The notes below the pieces were generated by a model. The model was given only the letters and a program-made list of their open reading frames with translations, made no database searches and was not told where the DNA came from. The translations under genes were made by a program, and so were the position numbers. 64,000 nucleotides of DNA from Serripes groenlandicus (lineage: Eukaryota > Mollusca > Bivalvia > Cardiida > Cardiidae). The DNA lies in contig JASEVX010000012.1 in NCBI GenBank assembly GCA_031761405.1, positions 26,583,217 to 26,647,216 of the forward strand, given 5' to 3'. Of the stretch, positions 1 to 13,000 are shown piece by piece. Position 1 is the stretch's first letter. Each line of letters starts with the position of its first letter.

Positions 1-311
1 AGCCTTCTGCATATTTTGTCTTTGAAGCCTTACACTCACGAATTATGGATGCTCGGGGATATATAGGGCAACATATACCTTTATATATAACATATATCCA
101 GTTTTAAATGCTGATTATTTTAATTTATATAAGAGTGGTATTTTTTGGTAAAATTGTATAACGGCTGAGAGTCGGGGGGAAGTCGTACATACTGCCGAGT
201 ACCTTTGGTAGAATCACCGTGAATAACGCGTGACTAATAAAGTCGAACGTGAATTGTGATTGGTGCGAATCCGTCATAAAACTCTTCAATATGGAGATTT
301 TATAGAAGAAT
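1..311 (+). promoter_or_regulatory. CASD1 5' flank with possible TATA box and 5' UTR
   Basis: This is the upstream flank of the CASD1 start codon. TATATAAG at 126-133 fits the TATA consensus and would place a transcription start near 155-165, giving a 5' leader of about 150 nt. The start ATG at 312 has A at -3 and G at +4, a good initiation context. No other promoter element is recognised. The region is AT-rich enough that the TATA match could be chance, and the transcription start cannot be read from sequence alone. Confidence 0.3.
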
Positions 312-441
312 ATGGCTGACAAAAGCGGATCGTCAACACACGAAATAACCTACTATTTAAACGTCGAAAATGCAAAGATTTTGGCATTTCTCATGGTTTC
401 TGGATTTGTTGTATATCATGGATTCATTCATTTGAAATACG
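312..441 (+). CDS. CASD1: CASD1 exon 1 (residues 1-44, N-terminal anchor)
   Basis: This exon starts at ATG 312 ([20 protein letters not shown]) and carries the hydrophobic segment at about residues 22-40 that anchors the enzyme in the membrane. It ends at donor GTAACG (442), splitting Gly44 after its first base. The alignable NHYF/ITYY-like start and the single hydrophobic segment match the family's N terminus, so this ATG is the likely start. Confidence 0.9.
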
Positions 442-3400
442 GTAACGAAATTAACTTTATTGCATTTACGGTCACTATGGATCGGCTGTCATAAATAGTG
501 GACCTATTAAATCTGCAGATAACTTATCTGATTAGCGAACTGCTTGTCAAATGGTTATCGAATGTGCATGTTTGGCTTCTAGTCTATTAGTGCAAGATCA
601 GTTTTGCTGTAATTCGACGGTCCGACCGTCCCTAGATTTACCGAAATCGATATAGATCTGAGATTTCTCTCATGTAAAACGCAAAAGAAAATTGCGACTC
701 TGAACATGTCACCCATAATCATTATAGCATGGAAACACCGGTTCTCGAACCTCTAAACATTTATCAGGGCTCATGGGAATACTTAGAAAATACCAACAAT
801 ACTGACAAATAAATACAACAATTTATGTGTAAGTTAACAAAGCACCGGTTCACATAAAATTGATAACGTATATTGCGATTTTGGAAATATAATAAACAGT
901 CCTTGAACTAAAAGTTCGAGAACAGGGACCTGTACGATATACGCATGTTTGTGAACCTGACCATTAACAAAACCCGATGACTAATTTAATATGAGTATAG
1001 GTGCTTCCTATTTCAGGTTAACATTTATTAACTTTTGTAATCCGTAAATCATTCTCCGTGATCTGCAGTTAGCCCCTTTGATTATAAGTGATTTACGAGT
1101 CATACCATCCTAAGCAAATAAACTAAAAATCATCGTCTGGTTTAGCATATATTCAACTTTGAAATATGTCCAATATTTTAAATCCATGAAATAATGATGA
1201 CAGATCTGTTAAAAAAAAATTGACTTGCCCTTCATAAAGTATTTCCAATGAAATTATTCCATAATTGATTTACGGAACTACATTTCTGACGAGTCAAACT
1301 ATCCTTTCCTATCATTACTTTTGTTTTCCTTTTGGGTATTTATTCATCATTTGCGGTATGATAGTAGAGACTAAGAATGAGGTCATATTAATAATATGAT
1401 CATTCTTAGTAATTACAAATCCAAATTTCTATAATTTATAGAAATTTGGATTTGTAAAATCCTTTTTCCGGTTAGTCAGTAAAACCTTATCAGGTTTTAT
1501 TTGAACTCATTTTAAAAATTGACTACAAGTGTTATTACATGCAAATTATTACATATCAAATTATTTGTATTCGTTCCTTTATCGAGTACGTATTATCATA
1601 TTTAATTATTGAATCTGGTGGGAACTTTTGGCGACGCTTCAATGCTCGATTCTGGGGTACACAATGATGGTCACAGCAAAATACACATATGGAACAACAT
1701 TTAACCATTTATATATCCTAAAAAGTAAACACAAAGGATGTTACTCACGTTTATGTGTGTTTTAATCCTGAACTAACCTATCTCTTAGAGTTTTCACCTA
1801 CATTAATCACATTTTGTCAATCAATTCTATTTAACCGAAATGGGTATTTAACGAAATTGATATTTAACAAAATAGTTATCGATCTTATTCGCACAAGTTG
1901 GGGCGATGTTTTTTTTTTTTTTTTTTTTATCGATTTCGTCTAGTTTATTTAACCAGAAATAAAAAGTTTGAAGATTTTAAATTTTTCATCGATGTGAATA
2001 GAATTTTGAGAGATTAAAGTGGTTAAGACGTCAGCGGCATCATTTTTATGTTCAAATAGATATAATAATAATTATAAATATGGGTTATTTTATTGTTGCG
2101 ATAGCTGTCAAGGATGTAAATGGCATAATAACATTGATCAAGCCGGTCTGAAAAATTCTATGGAAAATTTGAACAGAGTGTTTAGACTTCGGTTGACCAA
2201 TAAATGACAGATAATAAAACGAGAAACCGAAAGTCTTAATTATTTTAACTAGAAATCACATTGACGAGCATTTAACCCTTTCCATTTTTCATAGTATGCC
2301 AAAATATGGAAAACCTCAATAAATTTAGCTTGGTTGCTGAATAAATTTGAAAACATTGTGGCAAAAGGCGAAGTTTCTCATTATTACAGAGCAATTGCTC
2401 CTTTTGTCATAATGTTTCCAAAAGTCGTCTTCTGCAGAGGCAATAGAAAGGCTAAGTGGGAAAGGGTTAAATTTAATGAAATGGGTTTTCATGTATTGTA
2501 GTTTCTAGTGAAACACTTTCCTAACTCCTACAGAAGAATGTATTCATTATTTCTCTTTATTGTATTTCTTTGTAATGACTCTTTTTTTTTTTTTTTTTAG
2601 GCAATGATTCTTGCAAGTGGTTGCTAAGCGATGGACGATTTCCGGGATATGGTATATGGCAGCCCTATGGCTGTATGACACACAAATACACTAAGGAGTG
2701 AGTTACCTCAACTAACTGCTATATGTACACAAGATTAATTCCAGTGATTTTGTAATCTTCCAGTTTTGAGTCTTGTACTCACAATATATATCAGGAGCAC
2801 ATTATTAGAAAAAATTCCAATTCATAGAACTCACATTTATTTTAACAAAGTTATAATATAAAAGTAAAAAGGACTCACGTACCTACCACATAGATTTTGG
2901 TTGAGTAATAAGATATTGTGGGGGAAAGACCAGTTTATTCCCTCTTATTAGTCCCCTGGATAAAAATTCAGATACAATCTACTTTCAGAGATGCGAGGAT
3001 GTGTATGCACTATATATCATACTGGGGCGGCCACAACCACATCACTTTTCTGGGAGACTCGAGAATCCGACAGTTGTACTATGAGTTTGTGAACCTCCTC
3101 AGTAAAAAGCCGCTGCAACCACAGAAAGCCCATTCTGACATCAATTTTCAGGATGAGCGTATCAATGCTAGAGTGGTAAATTCATGTCATAGAATTTGTC
3201 AATGTTTTGTCCTTATTATACCCCCAGATACATAGTATATGGGGGTTATATAGGAGTTACGTTTGTCGGTCGGCTGGTCGGTCCGTTGGTCTGTAGACAT
3301 TTCTTGTGAACACTATTCCTCAGCAGCCCTTGGTCAGAATTTAATATAACTTCACTACAATGATTGATACCAAGCCTAGTTGTGCATATTGTAGGCGTGT

Positions 3401-3988
3401 TGCACTGGATTTTTTTTTTTTTAAATGAGTTATGGCCCCTTGAATTTCTCATACATATGTATATTGTCAGGCACCAGCTGGGGGTATTCATCATCTTCAG
3501 TGATAGTTCTAGTTTTCATCTGTTTTTAGCTCGACTATTCGAGGAATATGAGAGCTTTACTACTCGCGTCGGCGTCGGCGTCCGGTTAAAGTTTTAGGGC
3601 AAGTTGGCATTTTCATTCATAAGTATTTGTGCTAGGGTTTTAATATTTGGAATATAGTTACATCTTATACCTTTCTTCACATTGAATGTTAAAGGTACTG
3701 AGTGTGACCTTCTTTTTGGGGTAAAAAACATGATTTTCTGTGGTTAAAGTTTTAGGGCAAGTTGGAATTTTTTTTTTTTTTTTTTTCTCAATAGTTACTT
3801 ATGCTAGGGCTTTTATATTTGGAATATAATTACATCTAATATCTGTCTTCATATTGTATGCTGAAGATTCTGAGTGTGACCTTTTTTGGGGGGTAAAATA
3901 TGTGATTTTGGGTGGTTAAAGTTTTAGGGCAAGTTGGCATTTTTAGCTCGACTATTCGAAGAATATGAGAGCTATACTACTCACCCTG

Positions 3989-4019
<31 letters not shown>

Positions 4020-7000
4020 CGTCACACTTTGGTTAAGGTTTTGCATGCAAGTTCTAAAATACTACATGTATTGCATTGAAACTTTCTACAACCCTACCAA
4101 ACTATCACACCAATGTAGATTATCAAGTTAGATAACTCTGTCCTGCATTTTATGCAAGTTATGGCCCTTTTTTACTTAGAAATTCTGGTTAAAGTTTTGC
4201 GTGCAACTAAAGTAAGAGTCCATATCTCAGTATTTACTTGATGCATTGCATTGAAACTGTCTACAACCCTACCCAACTATCCCACCTATGTAGATTATCA
4301 AGTAAGATAACTCTATCCTGCACTTTATGCAAGTTATGGCCCTTTTTTTACTTAGAAATTCTGGTTAAAGTTTTGCGTGCAACTAAATTAAGAGTCCATA
4401 TCTCAGTATTTACTTGATGCATTGCATTGAAACTTTTTACAACTCTACCCAACTATCACACCTATGTAGATTATCAAGTAAGATAACTCTATCCTGCACT
4501 TTATGCAAGTTATGGCCCTTTATTTACTTAGAAATTCTGGTTAAAGTTTTGCGTGCAACTAAATTAAGAGTCCATATCTCAGTATATACTTGATGCATTG
4601 CATTGAACCTTTATACAACCCTACCCAACTATCACACCTATGTAGATTATCAAGTTAGATAACTCTATCCTGCATTTTATGCAAGTAATAGCCCTTTTTT
4701 TACTTAGAAATTCTGGTTAAAGTTTTGCGTGCAACTAAATTAAGAGTCCATATCTCAGTATTTACTTGATGCATTGCATTGAAACTTTCTACAACCCTAC
4801 CCAACTATTACACCTGTGTATATTATCAAGTATGATAACTCTATTCTGCATTTTATGCAAGTTATGGTCCTTTTTTTTCTTAGAAATTCTGGTTAAAGTT
4901 TTGCGTGCAACTAAATTAAGAGTCCATGTCTCAGTAAATACTTGATGCATTGCATTGAAACTTTCTACAACCCTACCCAACTATCACACTTGTGTAGATT
5001 ATCAAGTATGATAACTCTATCCTGCATTTTATGCAAGTTATGGCCTTTTTGGACTTAGAAATTCTGGTTAAAGTTTTGCATGCAACTACATAAAGAGACC
5101 ATCTCTTAGTAAACTACTTGATGCATTGCATTGAAACTTTATACAGCCCTTACCAACCATCACATCTATGTAAACAATCAAGTATGATTACTCTATCCAG
5201 CATTTTATGCAAGTTATGGACCTTTTTGGACTTAGAAATTCTGGTTAAAGTTTTGCAACTACATTTAGAGTGTAATCTCAGTTACAACTTGAAAAATTGC
5301 ATTGACACTTTATACAACCTTTCCCAATTGCACAACTATAAACACAACCAATTAAGATAACTCTATCCTGTATATGGTGCAAATTGTTGCCGTTTTTTTA
5401 CTTAGAAATTATGGTTAAAGGTTTGCGTTAAACTACATTAAGAGTCAATATCTTAGTAACTACTTGATGCATTCCATTGAAAGGTTATACAACCCTTTCT
5501 AACCATCACACCTATGAAAATAATCATGTTAAATAACACTATCCAGCATATAATGCAAATTATCACCCACTAAGAAATTGTGGTTAATGTTTTGCATGCA
5601 ACTACATTAGAGTCCATTATCTCAGTAACTTAAATAAGTGGTGGAATAGTCGAGCGCGCTGTCCTCCGACAGCTCTTGTTATTTAATTTTTCTCAATAAG
5701 TATTTGTGCTACTGCTTTAATATTTGGAATGTAGTTACATCTTATACCTTTCTTCACATTGAATGCTGAAGATGCTGAGTGTGACCTTCTATTTGGGGTA
5801 AAAAACATGATTTTGGGTTAAAGTTTTAGGGCAAGTTGGATTTTTATTTTTTAATTTATTTTTCTCAATAAGTACTTATGCTAGGCCTTTCATATTTGGA
5901 ATATAATTACATCTAATACATTGCTTCATATTGTATGCTGAAGATGCTGAGTGTGACCTTCTTTTTGCAGCAAAAGACATGATTTGGGGTGGTTAAAGTT
6001 TTAGGGCAAGTTGGCATTTTCATTTAATTTTTTAATTTTTCTCAATAAGTACTTGTGTTAGGGCTTTCATATTTGGAATATAATTACATATAATACCTTT
6101 CTTCACATTGTATGTTGAAGATGCTGAGTGTGACTTTTTGGGAATAAATAACATGATTTTTGTTTGATTTTGAGAATTTTAGATAAATTCATAATTTTTG
6201 GTTACATTCCTTTCTAATTGTGATCATTCATTTATCAAATATAATTCTTCAACATATCAAACGGGTTATGCATGATGTCAAACATTTGGTAAACCTTTTT
6301 TTTAGGTTTTGCTATTTTTAAACTCTGTCAGTTTTAACATTTGCGTTAAAGTTTCATAATTCAAATCACTTCATACTTCACACATTTGTTAAGGACCATC
6401 GTACAATTAGGTTAGATAACTCCATTGCATCCTAAATATGGAGTAATGGCCCTTGAATTACTTAGAAAATTTTGCCACAATGTTTTCCACTTTTTGTCAT
6501 AGGTTATCCATTCAATTATGGAGATTTTCTATGTTTTGACAAAATAAGTTCAAAGTATTCTGCTGCAGAATTGCCGTATGAGGGAAAGGGTTAATAGTAC
6601 TTAAGTGCAATATAATGAAATAGTGCTTTATGTGAATAAGCGGCATATAGTCGAGCGCGCTGTCCTCCGACAGCTCTTGTTAAATAAATATTATGATGTC
6701 TTCTATCTGCTAGTGTCTTAGATTTTTTACAAAGATGTTTTCAAAATCATCTGCTGCAGATTTGTTGTATGCAACTAATTGAAATTATGATTGTTTCTTT
6801 AACCCTTTCCCTCACACGACAATTCTGCAGCAGACGACTTTGAACGTATTTTATCAAAACATAGAAAATCTCCATAATTAAATGGATAACCTATGACAAA
6901 AGGTGGAAAACATTGTGGCAAAAGGAGAAATTGCACGTTTTTTTAATCATGATAATAAAATAAAAAAGTTGCAAGTCTGTTGAGATTTTTTTTTTATTTA

Positions 7001-10000
7001 CCTACCTACCTACCCACCCCTAATTGGCATGGGTCGGAAGCAGCAAACAAACAATTTTTTTGATTGTGGCCTTACTTCTTATTTGTTGTTGTAGGATTTT
7101 GTGTGGATGCCGTATGTTAACTCGGATATGTATAAAGTGTACAAATCCTGGATGCTGAATGGCCCAAGGGATAGACCTAATCTGGTGGTGACAGGCAGTG
7201 CAACAGTAAGTCGGTATTTAACCCTCATCCTGCTTAATCCTTTCCCACATACAGCAAATCTGCAGTAGACGACTTTGAAAACATAGTGCCAAAAACCTGA
7301 AAAATCTCCTTAAAATATAGCTTAATTATTAAATAAAGTTGAAAACATTGTGGCAAAATGAGAAATTGCTTGTTTTGAGCAATTTCTCCTTTTGTCATGT
7401 TTTCAAAAGCCATCTGCTGTATATAGGTGGGAAAGGTTTAATTAGTTTCATCTGTACACTCATTCTTTACCCTTTCCCACATACAGCAAAGCTACAGCAG
7501 ACAACTTGAGGGAAAACGCAGAAAACCACTACAGATGAAAGTTTTATTTTAATATAGAGTAGAAAACATTGTGGCAAATGGAGAAAGTTGCTCATTATGA
7601 TTATGTTTTCAAAAGTCGTTTGCTGCAGTCATCAGAAAGCGTCTGTATGTGGGAAAGGGTTAACACTCTTTCAAATTTATAATAGATAAGCTCTTTTGCT
7701 AAGAACTGATAAAAGAGGTTGTAAAAAACCTGGCAATATCCTTACAAATAACGTTATCCTTTTCCAACTAACAAAAGCAATTTGATGCATTTGCGGCAGA
7801 ATCATTTTGAAAACTCTGTTGCAAAAGGTGAAATTGGTCATAATGAGCAATTATATTTTCATTTATAGAGAATTCCCATATTTTTGCCTGTCGATCTTTT
7901 TCATTGTCATTTCAACAGATATTTGTTGTATGAGGAAAACGGTTTTAGAGTTTATTCATTGATCGGCATATATATATGTTCATATAAAAAAAATGCAACA
8001 CATGTGATGTTTGTATGACATCTGTCTCATTATTAGTTTTATAAATAATAGTTCTGCATAATTATGTCCTATGTTTGTGCAACATGTGTCACTGTGATGT
8101 TCGTACGATATCAGTATCGCTGTTACCACCAACAAAAACACACCTGTCCTATGTTAGAACTAAACGGAAGGTTTCCTTCTCGAAACTGGGTCAAATTTAA
8201 GGAAAATCTTGTTAACACTCCTGAAAGCCGCATTTTTGGCTCGAGCATGTTGAAACTATGTCGGCAAATTTGACTAATTGATATCTAGGTCAAGTTCGAA
8301 TATGGGTCATGTCGGGTCAAAAACTAGGTCACTAGGCCAAATTGAAGGAAAATCTTGTTAACACTCTGGAAGCCACATTTTAAACTTGAGCATGTTGAAA
8401 CTTTGTCTTGATGATATCTAGGCCAAGTTCGAATATAGATCATGTCGGGTCTAAAACTAGGTCACTAGGCCAAATTGAAGGAAAATCTTGTTAACACTCT
8501 GGAAGCCACATTTTAAAATTGCGCATATTGAAACTTTATCAGAAAGTTTGTCTTGATGATATCTAGGCCAAGTTCAAATATGGGTCATGTCGGGTCAAAA
8601 ACTATGTCACTAGGCCAAATTTAAGGAAAATCTTGTTTACACTCTAGAAGCCACATTTTTGGCTTGAGCATGTTGAAACTATGTCGGCAAATTTGACTAA
8701 TTGATATCTAGGTCAAGTTCGAATATGGATCATGTCGGATCAAAAACTAGGTCACAAGTTTAAATTTAAGGAAAATCTTGTTAACACTCTGGAAGCCACA
8801 TTTTTGGCTTGAGCATGTTGAAACTTTGTCTAAGTAATAGCTAAGCCAATTTCGAAATATAGGTCATGGCTGGTCAAAAACTAGGTCACTAGGCCAAATT
8901 TAAGGAAAATCTCGTTAACACTTTTGAAGCCGCATTTTAAACTTGAGCATGTTGAAACTTTATCAGAAAGTTTGTCCTGATGATATCTAGGCCAAGTTCG
9001 AATATGGGTCATGTCATGTCAAAAACTAGGTCACTAGGCCAAATTTAAGGGAAATCTTGTTAACACTCTGGAAGACACATGTTTGGCTTGAGCATGTTGA
9101 AACATTGTCAGAATATTTGTCTTGATAATATCTAGGGTTTACTTACAAGAACTTACAAGTTCGAATATGGGTCAGGTCAAGTCAACAACTAAGTCACTAG
9201 TGTAAACTTAAAAAATCTTCTCCGAAAGTGTCGGTCCGATTTTCAAATAATTTTGTAGAAATGTTCCTAGAGTGACCTTCTATCATATATCTTCAAGCCA
9301 TGTTGATTGGTCGAAAACTATGGCCGCCAGGGGGTGGGGCTATTTTGCCTTATATGGCTTTAGTGAAAACTTAAAAAATCTTCTATAGCAAGTATCTTGC
9401 TAATTATGTCTCCCCCTGTATACAGGGGAGATATATTGTTTTTGTCCTGGGCGTCTGTCTGTCTGTCCGAAATCGTGTCCGCTCCATATCTCCAAGACGG
9501 CTTGAAGGATTTTCATGAAACTTGGCTCACATGTTCACCTCATCAAGGCGACGTGCAGAACACGCGTCTCAACAATATAGGGTCAAGGTCAAGGTCACGC
9601 TTGAAGGTCAAAGGTTTGAGGCTTTATTTCGTGTCCGCTCCATATCTCCCAGACGGCTTGAAGGATTTTCATGAAACTTGGGTCACATGTTCACCTCATC
9701 AAGGTGACGTGCAGAACCCGCGTCTCGACAATATAGGGTCAAGGTCAAGGTCACACTTGAAGGTCAAAGGTTGTTTTGAGAGATTTTGACAGATATTTGA
9801 GGGGAGACATCTGTTTTTTGCAAAAACAATTCTAGTTTTCAAATAATTTTGCAGAAATGTTCCTAGGGTGACCCTCTATCAGATTCCTTCAAGCCATGTT
9901 GATTATTTTTCTTTCTTAGACACTTTTCATCATATTACATGTAGGCCAGTCAATCTAGCTCATTTTAGGGCTTGACCCACCACAAATTGCAAAAGAAACG

Positions 10001-13000
10001 ATTCCACCTGTATTCATTCAGCAATGACCCCCTAAACACCATATTAGGAATCTCAAGAAATCTAAATAGGGGAAGGGGGTCAAATATGCTAATTTATGCT
10101 AATTTATGCTAATTAGTAGCCAAATATAGGGAAACAATGACTTTTGTCAAAAATCATCCGAATAAGTCAATCAAGGTGTCTAATCATATGTTTTCAGTAT
10201 CCAAGAAACCAATGAAACCATTCTTAACGAGAAAAAATATGTTGCATCATGGATAATATGCAAATTAATCACCAATTTTTGCCGATTTTTGGGTCAATTT
10301 GGGATATTTGTAATTTTCGTGAAAAATTATCCTGTTGTGACCATTTATGAGTCTAACTTTATGTTCTTAGGGTCAAGAAAACCAACGAATATGGTCTTAA
10401 GACAATACAAGGCATTGCATCATGGGAAATATGCAAATTACCCACAGCAATTGCCGATTGAAAGAGAACGTCTAGCAATAGAACGTTTCAGACACAGCAT
10501 ATCAATGCGTATAAATATATTATACAGCATTTAAATGTCTTAGTCACTCACAACCTGGTAAATAGTAATCCAGTCATTGTTTTCAGGGTTAAGCTAGCTT
10601 AATAAGCTATTTATTTTGCATTTGTAATGTTATCATGGGAACATTCACATTTTCACAATTACTGACGGCTTTTAACTAGATCCTTTTCTTGACATCTAGT
10701 CTTCATCTTCATTGTCAATGTCAATATCGACATCACTCATTATAAGTATTTCAATGTTTGTGCAACTAAGACCCTCACAGTTGCTACAGGCAGAAGAACA
10801 GAGAAGGCCATGCCTCAGACATGTGCATCGAAGTGTGCTGCACCCTGTTTTACACTCGCATCTGAACATCTCAAGCAATTTGCTTTGTGCCGCCGGCATG
10901 TCTGTTGTGTTTGGCAACAACTGTCCCCCAACTTCTTCGCAGCCCCACTCGGATGGCTCAAGGCCCGACACATCTCCTTTCCACTCCTGAATTTGGAAGA
11001 ATACTCTCAAGCTATGATATCTAGCAGCAGCTGATGTAGGGGGCAATTTCTTTGCCTCTTCTGCTTTCGAACCCTTTTTCACCTTATCACAATATCGTTT
11101 GTAACGCAAACTGTTCAGATCATCTTTTCCTGCTCTGTTAAAGAGGCATACTAACGCTTCCTCCCCGCCTCAATGATATCCTCCTTGGGATTGTTCTTAT
11201 TGCCACTGAAAACCTGTGCAAGTTGACGGAACTTTGCTTTCTTTATGATCATTTTTAGTGCTCCGGCTTTACCAAGTCCTTGTACTCTTGAAGTTGAGTC
11301 ACATCCCAGTTTAGCATGAATAAATAAGATGTGTGAATACACATTCTCGCCAAGTGTGGCTTTCGTCTTCTTTATGTCAAAGACTCTATGCTTGGTGGAA
11401 TTTGCATGGTGACATAGCAGTACCAGTAAATCGGTGTCGTCACCAACAAGGACAATATTGATTGATTGATTTTGCAGATTAAATAGCTGCATCAACTATC
11501 ATTGCATCTGCATCACCCTCGGCATGAATTGTTGTGCATCCAGCCATATCTAACATATTGCTGAGCATTTTGAGGAATTGCTGCTTGTTCGCACTTTCGA
11601 TCAGCCTCTCTTCTGGAAGGCTACAATCATCAAAGCATCAGAACCGGTTGCAAGCTGTGTCAAATCTCTTGTCCTGAGATTAGGTGGTTTCATTTGCAAA
11701 TGAGCTTCCTTGGCAGTATCGCCTATCTGATGGCAGGCTCTGGTTTGCAGGTATTGTTGGAAACTGTGTATGCTGCTAATAGTGTGAAGAACATCCTAAC
11801 AGGCAAGGCAGTTTCTCGGGCAATTCGAGGACAGTTATTGTTGTACGGGGCATTGCAAACAATGTTAGTTTCAAATGCTTACAATCTACTCTTGCCAACT
11901 TGTACAGATGATCGTGAAAAGCAGACAAATGGAGTTCATATAGATTCTGATGAATCACAGCCACCGCATGAAGACACCAATCTGAATGATTTAGAAGGTG
12001 CTGCAAAACTTCTAGACCAGTTACTTGATGGGGAAAGTGTTGATGATGCGCTCTTGTCCGAAATTCTCGGTCGATTCAGTGAAAAAATCGAGCAGGAAAG
12101 AGAAACATTGACAAACACTAGGACAGCACAACTCCGGTTCCAGTACATGGACATGGTGCAAATTGTATGTAGATTCATCAAGGCGGAACGTACAGTAAAC
12201 TGGAATCTCCACTAGAGTACTGTGCAAGAAATGCTCCCATACTTTGCAGCATCTGGCCACAATCTGTACACTAAATCGGCATATGTGTATCTTCAGAATA
12301 TGGCATGCCTTGAAGATGACCACCCAGATGTATACCGCAGTTTTCTAGAAGGACATCACTTGGTTCGGAGAAGTAACAGATATTGCGCTGGACTTTCAAC
12401 GGATCTTATAATTGAGCAGGTGCTAATGAGAAGTGTTAAGAGTCGCGGAGGACTGACTAAGGGTAGAGGCATGACTGAGATTCAGAGACTGGTTTGGCTG
12501 CTTTCAATGCCTGCATGTGCTCAGGTGAATATTGCCATGCAAACTCTTACTGGTGTGCGATATGAATCAAGTGAACAACACAAAAAGATGGGCAAGGCTC
12601 GGCAAACTGCTGGACGCACTCAAGCAATGGGATCCCTTTGCACCAGACACATCGCGTCGAGGCCTTCTAAATGGGATAACAGCCAACGAAAGTGTGAATG
12701 CAGAAAAGGCGCATCAGGTTGGGCAAAGCATTCTTGAATCCATGATCGGTAAAAATATCCAGGAGTATTCGTTTAAAAGGAAATCTCAAGCAGTCACGTT
12801 AGGTTCAAAAACAGCAGTTACGATTAAGAATGAAATAGTACAAGTATTTTCACAACTTTTGTTTCAGAGATTGATCGTCATTGCTAACAGTGAAGACAAT
12901 CCGGCCACCGCATTCGAGTACGAGTTGTGTAGTTTTCCAGCAGCACTTTTTGAATCTAAAGTTCTGCCGAGACAAGCAAATAAAGCATCTCTTGCAGATG

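Noticed and set aside
4030..5640. Regularly spaced repeats resembling a CRISPR array
   Set aside because: Units are contiguous 176-bp tandem repeats without unique spacers, in a eukaryotic intron.
8940..9000. CTGATGA core suggesting a hammerhead ribozyme in the tandem array
   Set aside because: No stem II followed by GAAA could be formed, and other units read CTTGATGA, so the core is not conserved.
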